DNA of 64,000 nt from Pseudomonas fluorescens (GCF_001307155.1 NZ_CP012830.1:2928501-2992500), one strand, 5' to 3'; shown: positions 18,192 through 27,754, numbered from the stretch's first letter. Made by a program: numbers and translations. Notes: a model not told the origin generated them from the sequence alone.

Positions 18192-18383
18192 TCAGGCGTC
18201 GGGCGCCTGATCTTTCGGTGCTTCAACAGCGTCATCAGCAACCACTTCACCTTCTGCATCGGGGTTCAGTGCGCCGGTTTCTTCATCGGCGGCAGCTTTC
18301 TTGCGTTGCAACTTTTCCTCTTTCTTCTGCTCTTTGGCCAAGTCTCTTTGACGTTTGGCGAAGGAGTAATTAGGTTTAGCCAT
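18192..18383 (-). CDS. Small charged protein, conserved in Pseudomonas
   Basis: 63 residues from the ATG at 18383 (MAKPNYSFAKRQRDLAKEQK), with AGAGGAT 6-12 nt upstream on the minus strand; a longer in-frame start at 18476 would run into the end of the LOG gene and lacks conservation. The N-terminal half is a Lys/Arg/Glu-rich helix (KKEEKLQRKKAAADEE), the C-terminal half acidic. No domain recognised; nucleic-acid or ribosome association is possible from the charge pattern only. Confidence 0.75.
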   Translation of the reverse strand: MAKPNYSFAKRQRDLAKEQKKEEKLQRKKAAADEETGALNPDAEGEVVADDAVEAPKDQAPDA

Positions 18384-18451
18384 GGGCGATCCTCTGGGGT
18401 CGAAGGTGAGGTTGAGCGGCGCGTATTCTGCCTTTAAACGGGGGTCAGGGG

Positions 18452-19039
18452 TTAGCTGGGTTTTTGCCCGGCCCATTTTGGTGCTACCACCGGTTGCCAG
18501 GCATCCAGCGCATCCAGCAGATCCTGCGGCGATTCGCTCATTTGCAGCATGTCACGGTGATGCTCGCGAACGAAGCCTTCGCCGACGACATGATCAAGAA
18601 ATGCAGTGAGTTTGCTGTAAAAGCCGTTCACTTCCAGCAGTCCCAGCGGTTTGCCGTGGTAACCGAGCTGGCCCCAGGTCCAGACTTCGAACAGCTCTTC
18701 AAAGGTGCCGAGGCCGCCCGGCAGAGCGATAAACGCGTCACTCAGCTCGGCCATGCGCGCCTTGCGTGCATGCATGCCGTCGACCACTTCCAGACGCGTC
18801 AGGCCGGTGTGGCCGATTTCCGAGTTCTTCAGGCTTTCGGGGATGATCCCGATCACTTCGCCACCCGCCGCCAGTGCCGCATCGGCCACGATACCCATCA
18901 AGCCGACAGCACCACCGCCATACACCAGCGTCAGCTTGCGCCGGGCCAGCGCCTGGCCGAGGGCGATCGCCGCTTGCCGATACGCCGGGTCAGTGCCGGT
19001 GCTGGCGCCGCAAAATACACAAACAGACGCTAAAGACAT
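18452..19039 (-). CDS. LOG family (TIGR00730) nucleotide phosphoribohydrolase
   Basis: 195 residues of Rossmann fold beginning [20 protein letters not shown], with the family motif [16 protein letters not shown]. Members hydrolyse nucleoside 5'-monophosphates to base and ribose 5-phosphate; the plant and some bacterial enzymes activate cytokinins. Which nucleotide this one uses cannot be read from the sequence. Monocistronic, transcribed towards the small charged protein gene. Confidence 0.92.
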   Translation of the reverse strand: MSLASVCVFCGASTGTDPAYRQAAIALGQALARRKLTLVYGGGAVGLMGIVADAALAAGGEVIGIIPESLKNSEIGHTGLTRLEVVDGMHARKARMAELSDAFIALPGGLGTFEELFEVWTWGQLGYHGKPLGLLEVNGFYSKLTAFLDHVVGEGFVREHHRDMLQMSESPQDLLDALDAWQPVVAPKWAGQKPS

Positions 19040-19099
19040 GCCTTACTCCATGGTCAGTGATGACCCCAGAGTAATGGCAGACCTTGGGTGTTCCAAGGG

Positions 19100-19189
19100 C
19101 TATTCCTCGCAGCGAGGCCTTTCATAGGTACCGCTGGCGCCACAGGCGTAGGCGGCGAGCAAACTGCACAACAGGCTATTGAAGGACAT
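19100..19189 (-). CDS. Possible 29-residue secreted or membrane microprotein
   Basis: ATG at 19189 with GGAGCG about 7 nt upstream; the product MSFNSLLCSLLAAYACGASG plus nine charged residues (ending RCEE) has the shape of a short hydrophobic leader followed by a small polar tail. It lies between the LOG gene and azu, upstream of the LOG start on the same strand. There is no independent support beyond the ribosome site and composition. Confidence 0.35.
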   Translation of the reverse strand: MSFNSLLCSLLAAYACGASGTYERPRCEE

Positions 19190-19296
19190 GACAGGCGCTC
19201 CAGAGTGGGATGACAAACCGATCATAGGTGCGCGCCAGAGGTCTGGCCGGTTAATTGTTTCGATCAATGTCATAGCCCGAAAGTTGTATACAATTC

Positions 19297-19310
19297 TTGA
19301 TTCAGGTCAT
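19297..19310 (+). promoter_or_regulatory. Candidate Anr/Dnr (FNR-type) box upstream of azu
   Basis: TTGATTCAGGTCAT matches the TTGAT-N4-ATCAA consensus with a perfect left half and three of five bases on the right. It is centred about 78 bp before the azurin ATG. Azurin genes in Pseudomonas are known targets of oxygen-responsive regulators of this family. Confidence 0.4.
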
Positions 19311-19381
19311 AGGCACTTGCAGAAATTTCAGGCAGTCTTTATGCCCTACGGATTTTGTTAACCCTGCCTTGGAGATTCACC

Positions 19382-19828
19382 ATGTTTGCCAAACTCGTTG
19401 CGGTATCCCTGCTGACACTGGCCAGCAGCCAATTGATGGCTGCAGAGTGCAAGGTCGATGTCGACTCCACCGATCAGATGTCCTTCAACACCAAGGAAAT
19501 CACCATCGACAAGAGCTGCAAGACCTTCACCGTCAACCTGACCCACTCCGGCAGCTTGCCGAAGAACGTCATGGGCCATAACTGGGTGCTGAGCAAAACC
19601 GCAGACATGGCTGGCATCACTACCGATGGCATGGCCGCCGGCATCGACAAGAACTACCTGAAAGAAGGTGACACTCGCGTCATCGCCCACACCAAAATCA
19701 TCGGTGCCGGCGAGAAAGACTCGGTGACCTTCGATGTATCGAAGCTGACCGCTGGCGAAAGCTATCAGTTTTTCTGCTCGTTCCCGGGCCACAACTCGAT
19801 GATGAAAGGCGCTGTCGTCCTGAAGTAA
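19382..19828 (+). CDS. azu: Azurin, periplasmic blue copper protein
   Basis: 148 residues: a 20-residue Sec signal peptide ([20 protein letters not shown]) and a 128-residue mature protein starting [13 protein letters not shown]. The type 1 copper ligands are visible: His in MGHNWVL, then Cys, His and Met in [12 protein letters not shown]. It carries electrons in the periplasm, linked to denitrification and cytochrome c reactions. The ATG at 19382 has GGAG about 8 nt upstream. Length and ligands are standard. Confidence 0.97.
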   Translation: MFAKLVAVSLLTLASSQLMAAECKVDVDSTDQMSFNTKEITIDKSCKTFTVNLTHSGSLPKNVMGHNWVLSKTADMAGITTDGMAAGIDKNYLKEGDTRVIAHTKIIGAGEKDSVTFDVSKLTAGESYQFFCSFPGHNSMMKGAVVLK

Positions 19829-19850
19829 TCAGGCAGGCCCAGCCGTCATG

Positions 19851-19880
19851 AAAAACGCCCCTCCGGGGCGTTTTTTCGTT
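19851..19880 (+). terminator. Rho-independent terminator after azu
   Basis: AAAAACGCCCC and GGGGCGTTTTT pair perfectly around a TCC loop, followed by more T. It lies 22 bp after the stop codon. Confidence 0.92.
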
Positions 19881-20052
19881 TATGCGCGGGCAAAACCCGC
19901 TCAGCGCTCTAGCTATGTAATTCCTGCCGCTGGTCGGAAACTACGGCCTACCTGTTATTTCTGACAGTGGTCAGCGTCTCGGAGCCGGGTGTTAGATGAG
20001 CGCCAGCCCTGCCGCTCACGTCGCGGCGACTCTTGCGAGATGGAGATTGCTC

Positions 20053-22296
20053 ATGACTGCTCAAGAAGATGCTCCAAAAATACGCTCTGACTTCCCGGAC
20101 ACGCCTGTAAAGCCGGGCATCAGGCCGGCGCCGGTTGGCAACAGCCTGGACCCGATGCTGGTCCATAACGGAGGCGTAAAACAACTGAGGGCAGAAATTA
20201 AACGGAGCGAGCAGGGGTTTCGGGAGACCGATGGGGTCGTCGCCAGGCTCAAGGGCTGGAACGCTGATGAAAAGCGCGGTTCGTACATCAGCAATAAAGG
20301 CGACCCTTTACCGTTTGGGCCAGCAAACCTCAGGGCCTTGAATCTGGATCCTGAGGTCGTCGCTTTTAATCTGAACCAGATGATTGAGGTGGATTACACC
20401 GTCTATCGTGACGGCGAAGGCCCGGTAACGTCCGAGGTGCTCGAATTGAAGGTGCTCGACCTTCCGCCGGAGGAGCTGAAGGCAGGCGTGATCTTCGGGA
20501 AGGATGACGACGGTACCGGGCCCGTACTGGACCTGACCACCGACACCGACGACCGGACGGTGCGCATTGATATCTGGCCGCTGATTGCCGAAGGGCAATG
20601 GCTTTGGATCGTGCTGAAGGGCGAGGACAAGAACGGTGATTCCTACGAGTTAACCCTGTTCGAGGAGCAGGTCGATCAGGACTTGATCACTCTTCGTTAC
20701 ATCGAGGCGATTGTTCTTTTCAGTGAGCTGAAGCTGTTTGGTGATGGAACAGACGCGACGCTTCAGTACAAGGTTGCGTTTGATCAGGTTGATGACGAGA
20801 GCAAGGCTAACCTCTCGGAGGTGCGAAGCTATACCGTTAAGGCAACTGCAGTAGAGGTGAAGCCCGAGATCACCGCCGCGACGGACTCCAAGGGAGATCC
20901 GCTCACTAACCCCGACACCACCACGGGCACCACGGTGAATCTCAGCGGCACGGTGGCCGAGGGTGAAAAAGTCGAGATTTATGATGGAGACACTTTGCTG
21001 GACGAGGCCATTACGGCGGGCGCTGCCTGGACGTACGAGGCGAAAAACCTGAGCCAGACGGTCCATACCTTCAAGGCCAAAGGCAAGTACGGCAGCTTGC
21101 CGGAATCGAGTATCTGGACCATTACCGTGAAGGCGGTAGAGGTGACGCCCGAGATCACCGCCGCGACGGACTCCAAGGGAGATCCGCTCACTAACCCCGA
21201 CACCACCACGGGCACCACGGTGAATCTCAGCGGCACGGTGGCCGAGGGTGAAAAAGTCGAGATTTATGATGGAGACACTTTGCTGGACGAGGCCATTACG
21301 GCGGACGCTGCCTGGACGTACGAGGCGAAAAACCTGAGCCAGACAGTCCATACCTTCAAAGCCAAAGGCAAGTACGGCAGCCTGCCGGAATCGAATATCT
21401 GGACCGTTACTGTACAGCCAGTGCAAACGGAAAGCCCCGTAATCGAATCAGCCCAAGACTCCAGCAACAATGATGTCCCCCATGAATCGATCACCAAAGC
21501 TACAGCGCTCGATCTGAAAATCAAGGCAGGTAAGTTCGAGCAACTCGATATTTTTCTCAATAATGTATGGAAGCACAAGGCTCCAACGAATGAACTGGGG
21601 TTTCTGCACTATCAACTGGCGCCTCTGGAGCTTGGTGATCAAAACATCACGGTGAAGGGCGTCGAGAGCGAGCTGGAGTCGGAGATCTATAACGTTTTCG
21701 TGGTGCCCGGTCCGTCGGACGGGAAGCTTGTCATCATTGCTGCCAAAGACGCTCAAGGCAAACCAGTCCTCCGTGGCAGCGCCATGACCACCACCAAGAT
21801 CACATTCACAGGCACTGCTCAGCCCAGGGCAGCGGTCACCCTCCGTGACGTTTTCGATGAGCTGAAAACTGTCGTTGCTGACCTGAACGGCTACTGGCGG
21901 CTTACCCTGAGTGGTTTGAACGTCCGCTACTATCACTTGTCGCTGAGTGCCGAGGATGCCGAATCCCCCATGCTTTGGTGGCTGGCGGTATTCGCTGTTG
22001 GAACACCCATCATCGATTCGGCGACTGACGATACGAAGACGATCCCTCCTTATGGCGCAACCTCCGAACAGAAGATCACGCTGCAGGGTACGGGGCCAGC
22101 AAACGGGGAAATCATCCTTCTTGAGCTTCTCAGCGAAGTGAAAATCCCTGTTGCTGTCAACGCAGACAGCAAATGGAAACATACGATAAATATGGTCCCA
22201 GAGGTCAGGGAATATCACTACGTAGCATACGTGCCGGGCGAGGGCTCGCCGAAGTCAAATCTCTATCGAGTGCGCAAGGTCGAGCCAGCGAAGTAA
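20053..22296 (+). CDS. Large protein with tandem bacterial Ig-like repeats
   Basis: 747 residues from the ATG at 20053 (MTAQEDAPKIRSDFPDTPVK), which has GGAG 7 nt upstream; an in-frame ATG at 19996 would add 19 residues. The N-terminal ~270 residues are of unrecognised type, followed by about five beta-rich Ig-like modules, each starting with P-x-I-x-x-A-x-D. Modules at 20851-21135 and 21136-21420 are almost identical 95-codon repeats. No Sec signal peptide or transmembrane segment is seen, although such repeats normally occur in surface or secreted proteins. Likely an adhesin-like or scaffolding protein; function unknown. Confidence 0.7.
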   Translation: MTAQEDAPKIRSDFPDTPVKPGIRPAPVGNSLDPMLVHNGGVKQLRAEIKRSEQGFRETDGVVARLKGWNADEKRGSYISNKGDPLPFGPANLRALNLDPEVVAFNLNQMIEVDYTVYRDGEGPVTSEVLELKVLDLPPEELKAGVIFGKDDDGTGPVLDLTTDTDDRTVRIDIWPLIAEGQWLWIVLKGEDKNGDSYELTLFEEQVDQDLITLRYIEAIVLFSELKLFGDGTDATLQYKVAFDQVDDESKANLSEVRSYTVKATAVEVKPEITAATDSKGDPLTNPDTTTGTTVNLSGTVAEGEKVEIYDGDTLLDEAITAGAAWTYEAKNLSQTVHTFKAKGKYGSLPESSIWTITVKAVEVTPEITAATDSKGDPLTNPDTTTGTTVNLSGTVAEGEKVEIYDGDTLLDEAITADAAWTYEAKNLSQTVHTFKAKGKYGSLPESNIWTVTVQPVQTESPVIESAQDSSNNDVPHESITKATALDLKIKAGKFEQLDIFLNNVWKHKAPTNELGFLHYQLAPLELGDQNITVKGVESELESEIYNVFVVPGPSDGKLVIIAAKDAQGKPVLRGSAMTTTKITFTGTAQPRAAVTLRDVFDELKTVVADLNGYWRLTLSGLNVRYYHLSLSAEDAESPMLWWLAVFAVGTPIIDSATDDTKTIPPYGATSEQKITLQGTGPANGEIILLELLSEVKIPVAVNADSKWKHTINMVPEVREYHYVAYVPGEGSPKSNLYRVRKVEPAK
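20851..21420 (+). repeat. Two near-identical 285-bp tandem repeats inside the Ig-repeat gene
   Basis: The unit starting GTAGAGGTGA at 20851 recurs at 21136 with a period of 285 bp (95 codons) and only a few differences. This means recent duplication of one Ig-like module, and a site where repeat number could change by recombination. Confidence 0.85.
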
Positions 22297-22410
22297 CAGA
22301 GTGTTGATCAGGTACGCGCTGACAATGGTCAGCGCGTCTGAGCCGAGCGCTGGATGAGCGTCGACGCTGCCGCTGACGTTGCGGCGACTCTTGCGAGAAG
22401 GACATTGCTC

Positions 22411-22632
22411 ATGACCGCTCAAGTTATCGCTCCCCAAACACACGCCTCCATCCCGGACCTCGACCCGCTGAAGGTCGAGCCGGTGTTTATACCGTGAAAG
22501 CATCGGGAGTAACACTGCAAATCACTGACGTGATGGACTGCAGGGGCAACCTTGTCGCCAATACATGGGCGACACTCGACACCAGGCTGACGCTCAAGGG
22601 GTTGCCACGATGGAGGAAAAAGTCGAGGTTTA
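22411..22632 (+). pseudogene. Decayed relative of the Ig-repeat gene
   Basis: The 100 bp before 22411 match the leader of the 20053 gene (GCGGCGACTCTTGCGAGA, then a ribosome site and ATTGCTCATGAC). The frame MTAQVIAPQTHASIPDLD stops after 28 codons at 22495. Just beyond, another frame reads VYTVKASGVTLQITDV..., like the linker and Ig module of the intact gene, and a third reads EEKVEV-stop, like EGEKVEI. At least two frame disruptions and large deletions are therefore implied. Confidence 0.65.
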
Positions 22633-22777
22633 GAGCATCAAACAATGATCAAGTCACCTGACTGGACTATCTACGGTATTGATTCTGACAAGCCATTGCC
22701 TTGATCTGCACGATACGCCTGTTCCTGATCGACCTGACGGGGCCTGAGAGCAGGCGCGCAGCATCATTAATGCAATA

Positions 22778-22814
22778 AAAAGCCCACTAAGGATCACTCC
22801 TCCAGTGGGCTTTT
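22778..22814. terminator. Bidirectional hairpin terminator beside nadE
   Basis: AAAAGCCCACT and AGTGGGCTTTT pair around a 15-nt loop, with A/T runs on both sides. It lies 21 bp beyond the nadE stop on the minus strand and would end transcripts from either side. Confidence 0.85.
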
Positions 22815-22834
22815 GTTTATTTACCTGCCACCAC

Positions 22835-23662
22835 TTACGGCGCGAACGGCATCACCCTTTTGTGATGGGTCTTGCGATACGTATCGCAAATAATCCTGAA
22901 CGCCTCTTCACGCACTGGCTCACCGTGCAGGAACGCGTCGATCTCGGCATAGGTCACGCCGTGGGACGCTTCATCCGGTTTGCCGGGGGACAGGTCTTCA
23001 AGGTCGGCGGTCGGGATTTTTTCCACCAGCGACTCCGGCGCGCCGAAGCTGCGGGCGATGGCCCGGACCTGGTTTTTTACCAGGCCGCTCAGCGGTGCGA
23101 GGTCGCAGGCGCCGTCACCGAACTTGGTGAAGAAACCCATCACCGCTTCTGCTGCGTGATCAGTGCCGATCACCAGACCGTGGGCGGCGCCGGCGATGGT
23201 GTATTGCGCAACCATGCGCATCCGCGCCTTGGTGTTGCCCAATACAAAGTCCACCCAGACCGCGTGCTTGCCTTCGAAGGCCGCGACTTCACTGGCCAGC
23301 GACTTGACTGCCGGGCCGATGTTCACGGTGTGGCGCTCATCCGGGGCGATGAAGTCCACCGAGGCTTGCGCATCGTGTTCATCGAACTGGGTTTCGTACG
23401 GCAAGCGTACGGCGATGAACTTGTAGCCCGCGTCACCGGTGCGCTCACGTAACTCGCGCATGGCCCGCTGGGCCATCAGGCCGGCGGTCAACGAGTCGAC
23501 GCCGCCGCTGATGCCCAGCACCAGCGTCTTAAGTCCGGAATTGACCAGGCAATCCTGGATAAAGGTAATCCGCCGTGCGATCTCAGCCTCCAGGGCTGCA
23601 TGATCGGCGAAGGGCGGTTGGACCTTGAGCTGTTCAGCAATCTCACGCTGTACGGCTTGCAT
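22835..23662 (-). CDS. nadE: Ammonia-dependent NAD+ synthetase
   Basis: 275 residues. It converts nicotinate adenine dinucleotide, ATP and ammonia to NAD+. The P-loop-like [19 protein letters not shown] (PP-loop, SGGVDS) is at about residues 49-67, and the C-terminal region has the [17 protein letters not shown] segment typical of NadE. There is no glutaminase domain, so ammonia is the donor. The ATG at 23662 ([11 protein letters not shown]) has GGAG upstream; the longer open frame would overlap pncB. It follows pncB after 4 bp, giving a salvage operon. Confidence 0.96.
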   Translation of the reverse strand: MQAVQREIAEQLKVQPPFADHAALEAEIARRITFIQDCLVNSGLKTLVLGISGGVDSLTAGLMAQRAMRELRERTGDAGYKFIAVRLPYETQFDEHDAQASVDFIAPDERHTVNIGPAVKSLASEVAAFEGKHAVWVDFVLGNTKARMRMVAQYTIAGAAHGLVIGTDHAAEAVMGFFTKFGDGACDLAPLSGLVKNQVRAIARSFGAPESLVEKIPTADLEDLSPGKPDEASHGVTYAEIDAFLHGEPVREEAFRIICDTYRKTHHKRVMPFAP

Positions 23663-23666
23663 GAAT

Positions 23667-24893
23667 TCACTCCTTGCTTGATGTGCCAGAGAGGGCGGCA
23701 GGTACTTGAAACACATGTCGCAAATAGGCGACGAAATTCGGGTCTTTGCAGTGCGTCTTGCCGGCCTCATCGGAAATCTTGGCGACGGGCTGACCATTGC
23801 AGGCTGCCATTTTAAGCACGATGCTCATCGGCTCGACACCCGGAATATCGCACGTCAAGTTGGTGCCAATGCCGAAACTGACATTGATTCGACCATGCAA
23901 CGCGCGGAATATTTCCAGCGATTTTGGCAGCGTCAGGCTGTCGGAGAACACCAGCGTCTTGCTCATCGGCTCGATACCGAGCTTATGGTAGTGGGCGATG
24001 GCTTTTTCGGCCCAGGCAATCGGGTCCCCGGAATCATGGCGCAAGCCATCGAAGAGCTTGGCGAAATACAGGTCGAAATCGCTCAGGAAGGCATCGGTGG
24101 TGATGCAGTCGGTCAGGGCGATGCCCAGCAGGCCGCGGTATTCGCGAACCCAGCAATCAAGGGCGGCGCTCTGGCTGTCGATCAGTCGCGGGCCAAGTTG
24201 CTGGTGCGCCATGATCCATTCGTGAGCCATGGTGCCGAGCGGCTTCATGTCCAGTTCGCGGGACAGGTGCACGTTGCTGGTGCCGACAAAGCGTCCGGGG
24301 AAGTCGTGCTTGAGCACGTTCACCACTTCTTCCTGCACGCGGTAGGAGAAGCGCCGGCGAGTGCCGAAATCTGCCACCTGCAGGTGCGAGAGCTCATCGG
24401 CGCTGGCATTGGCGCTCAGCCAGTCGAACTTGCGATAGAGCTGCTCGCGCGCTTGCTCCATGACGACTTCACGGTAGCGATAGCGGTTGCGCACTTCGCT
24501 GACCACCGCCAGCAGCGGCACTTCGAACAGAATCACATGCAACCATGGCCCACGCAGGCGGATGAACAGTTCGCCGTTCTCGATGCCGGTGTAGATGTAG
24601 CGCAGATTGAATCGGAACAAGCCGAGAAAGCGCAGGAAATCCGGCTTCAGGAAGCTGATGCGCTCCAGGAAACTCAACTGATCGTTGCTCAGGCTCAGTT
24701 CAGCCAGACGCTCGATCTGAAAACGAATCTCCGCCAGGTATGGGCGCAGATCCTCGCTGTTGCGGCAGCGGAACTCCCATTCGACTTCAACGTTGGGGTA
24801 GTTGTGCAGCACCGCCTGCATCATGGTCAGTTTGTAGAAGTCGGTGTCGAGCAAGTTCTGCACGATGCGATCGGCAAACACACTCTCGCTCAT
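23667..24893 (-). CDS. pncB: Nicotinate phosphoribosyltransferase
   Basis: 408 residues. It makes nicotinate mononucleotide from nicotinate and phosphoribosyl pyrophosphate in the Preiss-Handler route to NAD. Typical segments are [20 protein letters not shown] near the N-terminus, [15 protein letters not shown] and [23 protein letters not shown] (the conserved histidine region), and [13 protein letters not shown]. First gene of pncB-nadE on the minus strand. Confidence 0.97.
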   Translation of the reverse strand: MSESVFADRIVQNLLDTDFYKLTMMQAVLHNYPNVEVEWEFRCRNSEDLRPYLAEIRFQIERLAELSLSNDQLSFLERISFLKPDFLRFLGLFRFNLRYIYTGIENGELFIRLRGPWLHVILFEVPLLAVVSEVRNRYRYREVVMEQAREQLYRKFDWLSANASADELSHLQVADFGTRRRFSYRVQEEVVNVLKHDFPGRFVGTSNVHLSRELDMKPLGTMAHEWIMAHQQLGPRLIDSQSAALDCWVREYRGLLGIALTDCITTDAFLSDFDLYFAKLFDGLRHDSGDPIAWAEKAIAHYHKLGIEPMSKTLVFSDSLTLPKSLEIFRALHGRINVSFGIGTNLTCDIPGVEPMSIVLKMAACNGQPVAKISDEAGKTHCKDPNFVAYLRHVFQVPAALSGTSSKE

Positions 24894-25015
24894 AACGGGA
24901 ATCTCCAGGCTGGCAGCCGCCGAGGGTAGCGACGTTTCAGCTATTTCAATGAATAGGGCTAGTGGCGCATATCGGCGGGCTGTATTGCCAGCATTTTTTA
25001 GCGTGGAGCGCTACC

Positions 25016-25148
25016 TGTGGCGAGGGGGCTTGCCCCCGTCGGAGTGCGCAGCACTCCCAAATCCGATGAGCGCGGTATGCCTGATGCAATGTAATTACAG
25101 GTTTTTGGGCCGCTGCGCGACCCAGCGGGGGCAAGCCCCCTCGCCACA
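25016..25148. repeat. REP-type inverted pair (GGGGGCTTGCCCCC variant)
   Basis: TGTGGCGAGGGGGCTTGCCC at 25016 and GGGCAAGCCCCCTCGCCACA ending at 25148 are exact reverse complements, in the spacer between pncB and the LysR gene. The 287-bp spacer holds nothing else that I recognise. Confidence 0.85.
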
Positions 25149-25180
25149 AATTCCATTTGCCACAGGTTTTGTGTAAGGCC

Positions 25181-26092
25181 TCAATTCTGCGACGTGTCCG
25201 GGTTATCGATCTGCTCCAGCATCCAGGTGACAAAATCGCGCACCTTGGGCACTTCTGCCGAGTGTTCGGGGTAGGCCAGGTAATAGGCATCGCTGCTGGG
25301 CATTGCGTGTGGCCAGGGGATGACCAATTTACCGTCGGCCAATTCCTCTTCCACCAGAAACCGCGGCAACAGGGCGACACCGCAGCCGACTTGTGCGGCG
25401 CGGATGCACATATAAAAGGTTTCGAAGCGCGGACCGTGATAGCTGTGCTCGGTCTGGTAACCCTGGCTGTCGAACCAGTCGTGCCAGGCCTGAGGGCGCG
25501 AGGCGCTTTGCAGCAGCACCAGATCGCTGAGTTGTGTCGGGTCGTTGAAAGGCTGCTCCGGCAGGCTGCCCGGTGCGCAGACTGGCACCAGCTCTTCGCC
25601 GAACAGCTTCAGACACTCGGTGCCGGGCCGCGAACCCTGGCCGAAATAGAACGCCAGGTCGCTGCGCCCTTGCAGCAAGTCGTCGGCTTCGTGTTCGTTG
25701 CACAGGTCCAGATGAATATGCGGATGCCGCAGGCGCCAGCCTTTCAGGCGTGGCACCAGCCAACGAGCGCCGAAGGTTGAAGGCGTGGACACGCGCAGTA
25801 CTTCGGTCTCGCCGCCGTAGGAACGCAGGTAGTGGGTCGACATCTCGACTTGCGAGAGAATTTTTCGCACTTCAACCAGGTACAAATCCCCGGCCGGAGT
25901 CATTTGCAGGCGTCGACGTACCCGGCGAAACAGCAGGTGCTGCAACAGCTCTTCGAGTTGCGCGACCTGTTTGCTCACGGCGCTCTGGGTCAGGTTCAGC
26001 TCTTCGGCGGCGCGGGTGAAGCTCAGGTGACGCGTGACCGCCTCGAAACACTGCAACGCAGTGATCGATGGCAAATGGCGTTTATTCAGCAT
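25181..26092 (-). CDS. LysR family transcriptional regulator (GcvA-like subgroup)
   Basis: 303 residues. N-terminal winged helix-turn-helix at about residues 6-65 (ALQCFEAVTRHLSFTRAAEE, NLTQSAVSKQVAQLE) and a C-terminal periplasmic-binding-like effector domain. It is divergent from amaB with a 164-bp shared spacer, which suggests that it controls amaB or its own gene in response to a lysine-pathway compound. A regulator of this class occupies the same place beside amaB in other pseudomonads. The exact effector cannot be read from sequence. Confidence 0.88.
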   Translation of the reverse strand: MLNKRHLPSITALQCFEAVTRHLSFTRAAEELNLTQSAVSKQVAQLEELLQHLLFRRVRRRLQMTPAGDLYLVEVRKILSQVEMSTHYLRSYGGETEVLRVSTPSTFGARWLVPRLKGWRLRHPHIHLDLCNEHEADDLLQGRSDLAFYFGQGSRPGTECLKLFGEELVPVCAPGSLPEQPFNDPTQLSDLVLLQSASRPQAWHDWFDSQGYQTEHSYHGPRFETFYMCIRAAQVGCGVALLPRFLVEEELADGKLVIPWPHAMPSSDAYYLAYPEHSAEVPKVRDFVTWMLEQIDNPDTSQN

Positions 26093-26256
26093 GGGAGGGC
26101 CCTTGTTCTTGTTGCAACGCTTTGCATGAATAAACGGAATGATATCTCGCTTAATCGTCGTTTGTTGGCAAGTCTCGGTGCGGCTACAACTATAGGCTTG
26201 AAGCCCCTCGTCAGCGGGCTGTGAATTTTCTGCTTTTCACGTTGAAGGAGTGACCC

Positions 26257-27747
26257 ATGGTTGCCGCATTGCTTGATCGCTTGGGGGTGAACCCGGCCCT
26301 GTACCAGAACGGCAAACAGCCCGTGCATTCACCGATCGACGGCAGCCATATTGCCTCGGTGAACTGGGAAGGCGCTGCTGAAGTCGAGCAGCAGGTCAGT
26401 CGCGCAGAGCATGCGTTCGACCTCTGGCGCAAGGTTCCGGCGCCGCGTCGTGGCGAACTGGTGCGCCAGTTCGGCGAAGTGCTGCGCGAGTACAAGGCTG
26501 ATCTGGGCGAGCTGGTGTCCTGGGAAGCCGGCAAGATCACTCAGGAAGGTCTGGGTGAAGTTCAGGAGATGATCGACATCTGCGACTTCGCCGTCGGTCT
26601 GTCGCGTCAGCTCTACGGTTTGACCATCGCCTCCGAACGTCCGGGCCACCACATGCGTGAGTCCTGGCATCCGCTGGGCGTGGTCGGGGTGATCAGCGCG
26701 TTCAACTTCCCGGTCGCGGTCTGGGCCTGGAACACCACGCTGGCGCTGGTCTGCGGCAACTCGGTGATCTGGAAGCCGTCGGAGAAAACCCCGCTCACCG
26801 CACTGGCCTGCCAGGCGCTGTTCGAGCGCGTCTTGAAGAATTTCAGCGATGCGCCGGAGTACCTGAGCCAGGTGATCATCGGCGGCCGCGATGCCGGTGA
26901 AGCGCTGGTGGACGACCCGCGTGTGGCCTTGATCAGTGCCACCGGCAGCACCCGCATGGGCCGTGAAGTGGCACCGAAAATCGCCGCACGCTTTGCTCGC
27001 AGCATTCTGGAGCTGGGCGGCAACAACGCGATGATCCTTGGCCCAAGCGCCGACCTCGACATGGCGGTGCGGGCGATCCTGTTCAGTGCAGTCGGCACCG
27101 CCGGTCAGCGTTGCACCACCCTGCGTCGCCTGATCGCCCACGAGTCGGTCAAGGAAGAGATCGTCACCCGCCTCAAGGCGGCGTATTCCAAAGTGCGCAT
27201 CGGCCATCCGCTGGAAGGCAACCTGGTCGGCCCGCTGATCGACAAACACAGCTTTGACAACATGCAGGACGCGCTGGAACAAGCCTTGAGCGAAGGCGGC
27301 CGGGTATTTGGCGGCCAGCGTCAGCTCGAAGACAAGTTCCCGAACGCTTACTACGTTTCGCCGGCCATCGTCGAAATGCCGGAGCAGAGCGATGTGGTGC
27401 GCAGCGAAACCTTCGCGCCGATTCTGTACGTGGTTGGCTATAAAGACTTCGCCGAAGCGCTGCGCCTGAACAATGCGGTGCCACAAGGTCTGTCGTCGTG
27501 CATCTTCACCACTGACGTGCGTGAGGCCGAGCAGTTCATGTCGGCAGTGGGTAGCGACTGCGGCATCGCCAACGTCAACATCGGTCCGAGCGGCGCGGAA
27601 ATCGGCGGCGCCTTTGGAGGAGAGAAAGAAACCGGCGGCGGTCGCGAGTCCGGCTCCGATGCATGGCGCGGCTACATGCGTCGCCAGACCAACACCGTCA
27701 ACTACTCACTGGAGTTGCCGCTGGCCCAGGGGATTACCTTCGACTGA
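26257..27747 (+). CDS. amaB: Piperidine-6-carboxylate / 2-aminoadipate semialdehyde dehydrogenase
   Basis: 496-residue aldehyde dehydrogenase, NAD(P)+-dependent. Catalytic C286 is in GTAGQRCTTLRR and the general-base E252 in LELGGNNAMI; the cofactor loop is SATGSTRMGREVA. Similarity and the neighbouring amaA indicate the step that oxidises piperidine-6-carboxylate (2-aminoadipate semialdehyde) to 2-aminoadipate in lysine breakdown through pipecolate. GAAGGAG lies 8 nt before the ATG. Assignment to AmaB is strong but rests partly on context. Confidence 0.9.
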   Translation: MVAALLDRLGVNPALYQNGKQPVHSPIDGSHIASVNWEGAAEVEQQVSRAEHAFDLWRKVPAPRRGELVRQFGEVLREYKADLGELVSWEAGKITQEGLGEVQEMIDICDFAVGLSRQLYGLTIASERPGHHMRESWHPLGVVGVISAFNFPVAVWAWNTTLALVCGNSVIWKPSEKTPLTALACQALFERVLKNFSDAPEYLSQVIIGGRDAGEALVDDPRVALISATGSTRMGREVAPKIAARFARSILELGGNNAMILGPSADLDMAVRAILFSAVGTAGQRCTTLRRLIAHESVKEEIVTRLKAAYSKVRIGHPLEGNLVGPLIDKHSFDNMQDALEQALSEGGRVFGGQRQLEDKFPNAYYVSPAIVEMPEQSDVVRSETFAPILYVVGYKDFAEALRLNNAVPQGLSSCIFTTDVREAEQFMSAVGSDCGIANVNIGPSGAEIGGAFGGEKETGGGRESGSDAWRGYMRRQTNTVNYSLELPLAQGITFD

Positions 27748-27754
27748 AGGGCCT

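Noticed and set aside
18452..18476. Overlap of the small charged protein gene with the LOG gene
   Set aside because: Only arises with the long start at 18476; the conserved ATG at 18383 removes it.
19996..20052. Longer start for the Ig-repeat protein (MSASPAAHVAATLARW)
   Set aside because: The frame is also present in the decayed copy, but the ribosome site fits the ATG at 20053 better; recorded as an alternative.
26093..26256. Specific LysR operator between the LysR gene and amaB
   Set aside because: The spacer is AT-rich and divergent promoters must lie here, but no symmetric T-N11-A site stood out enough to place coordinates.
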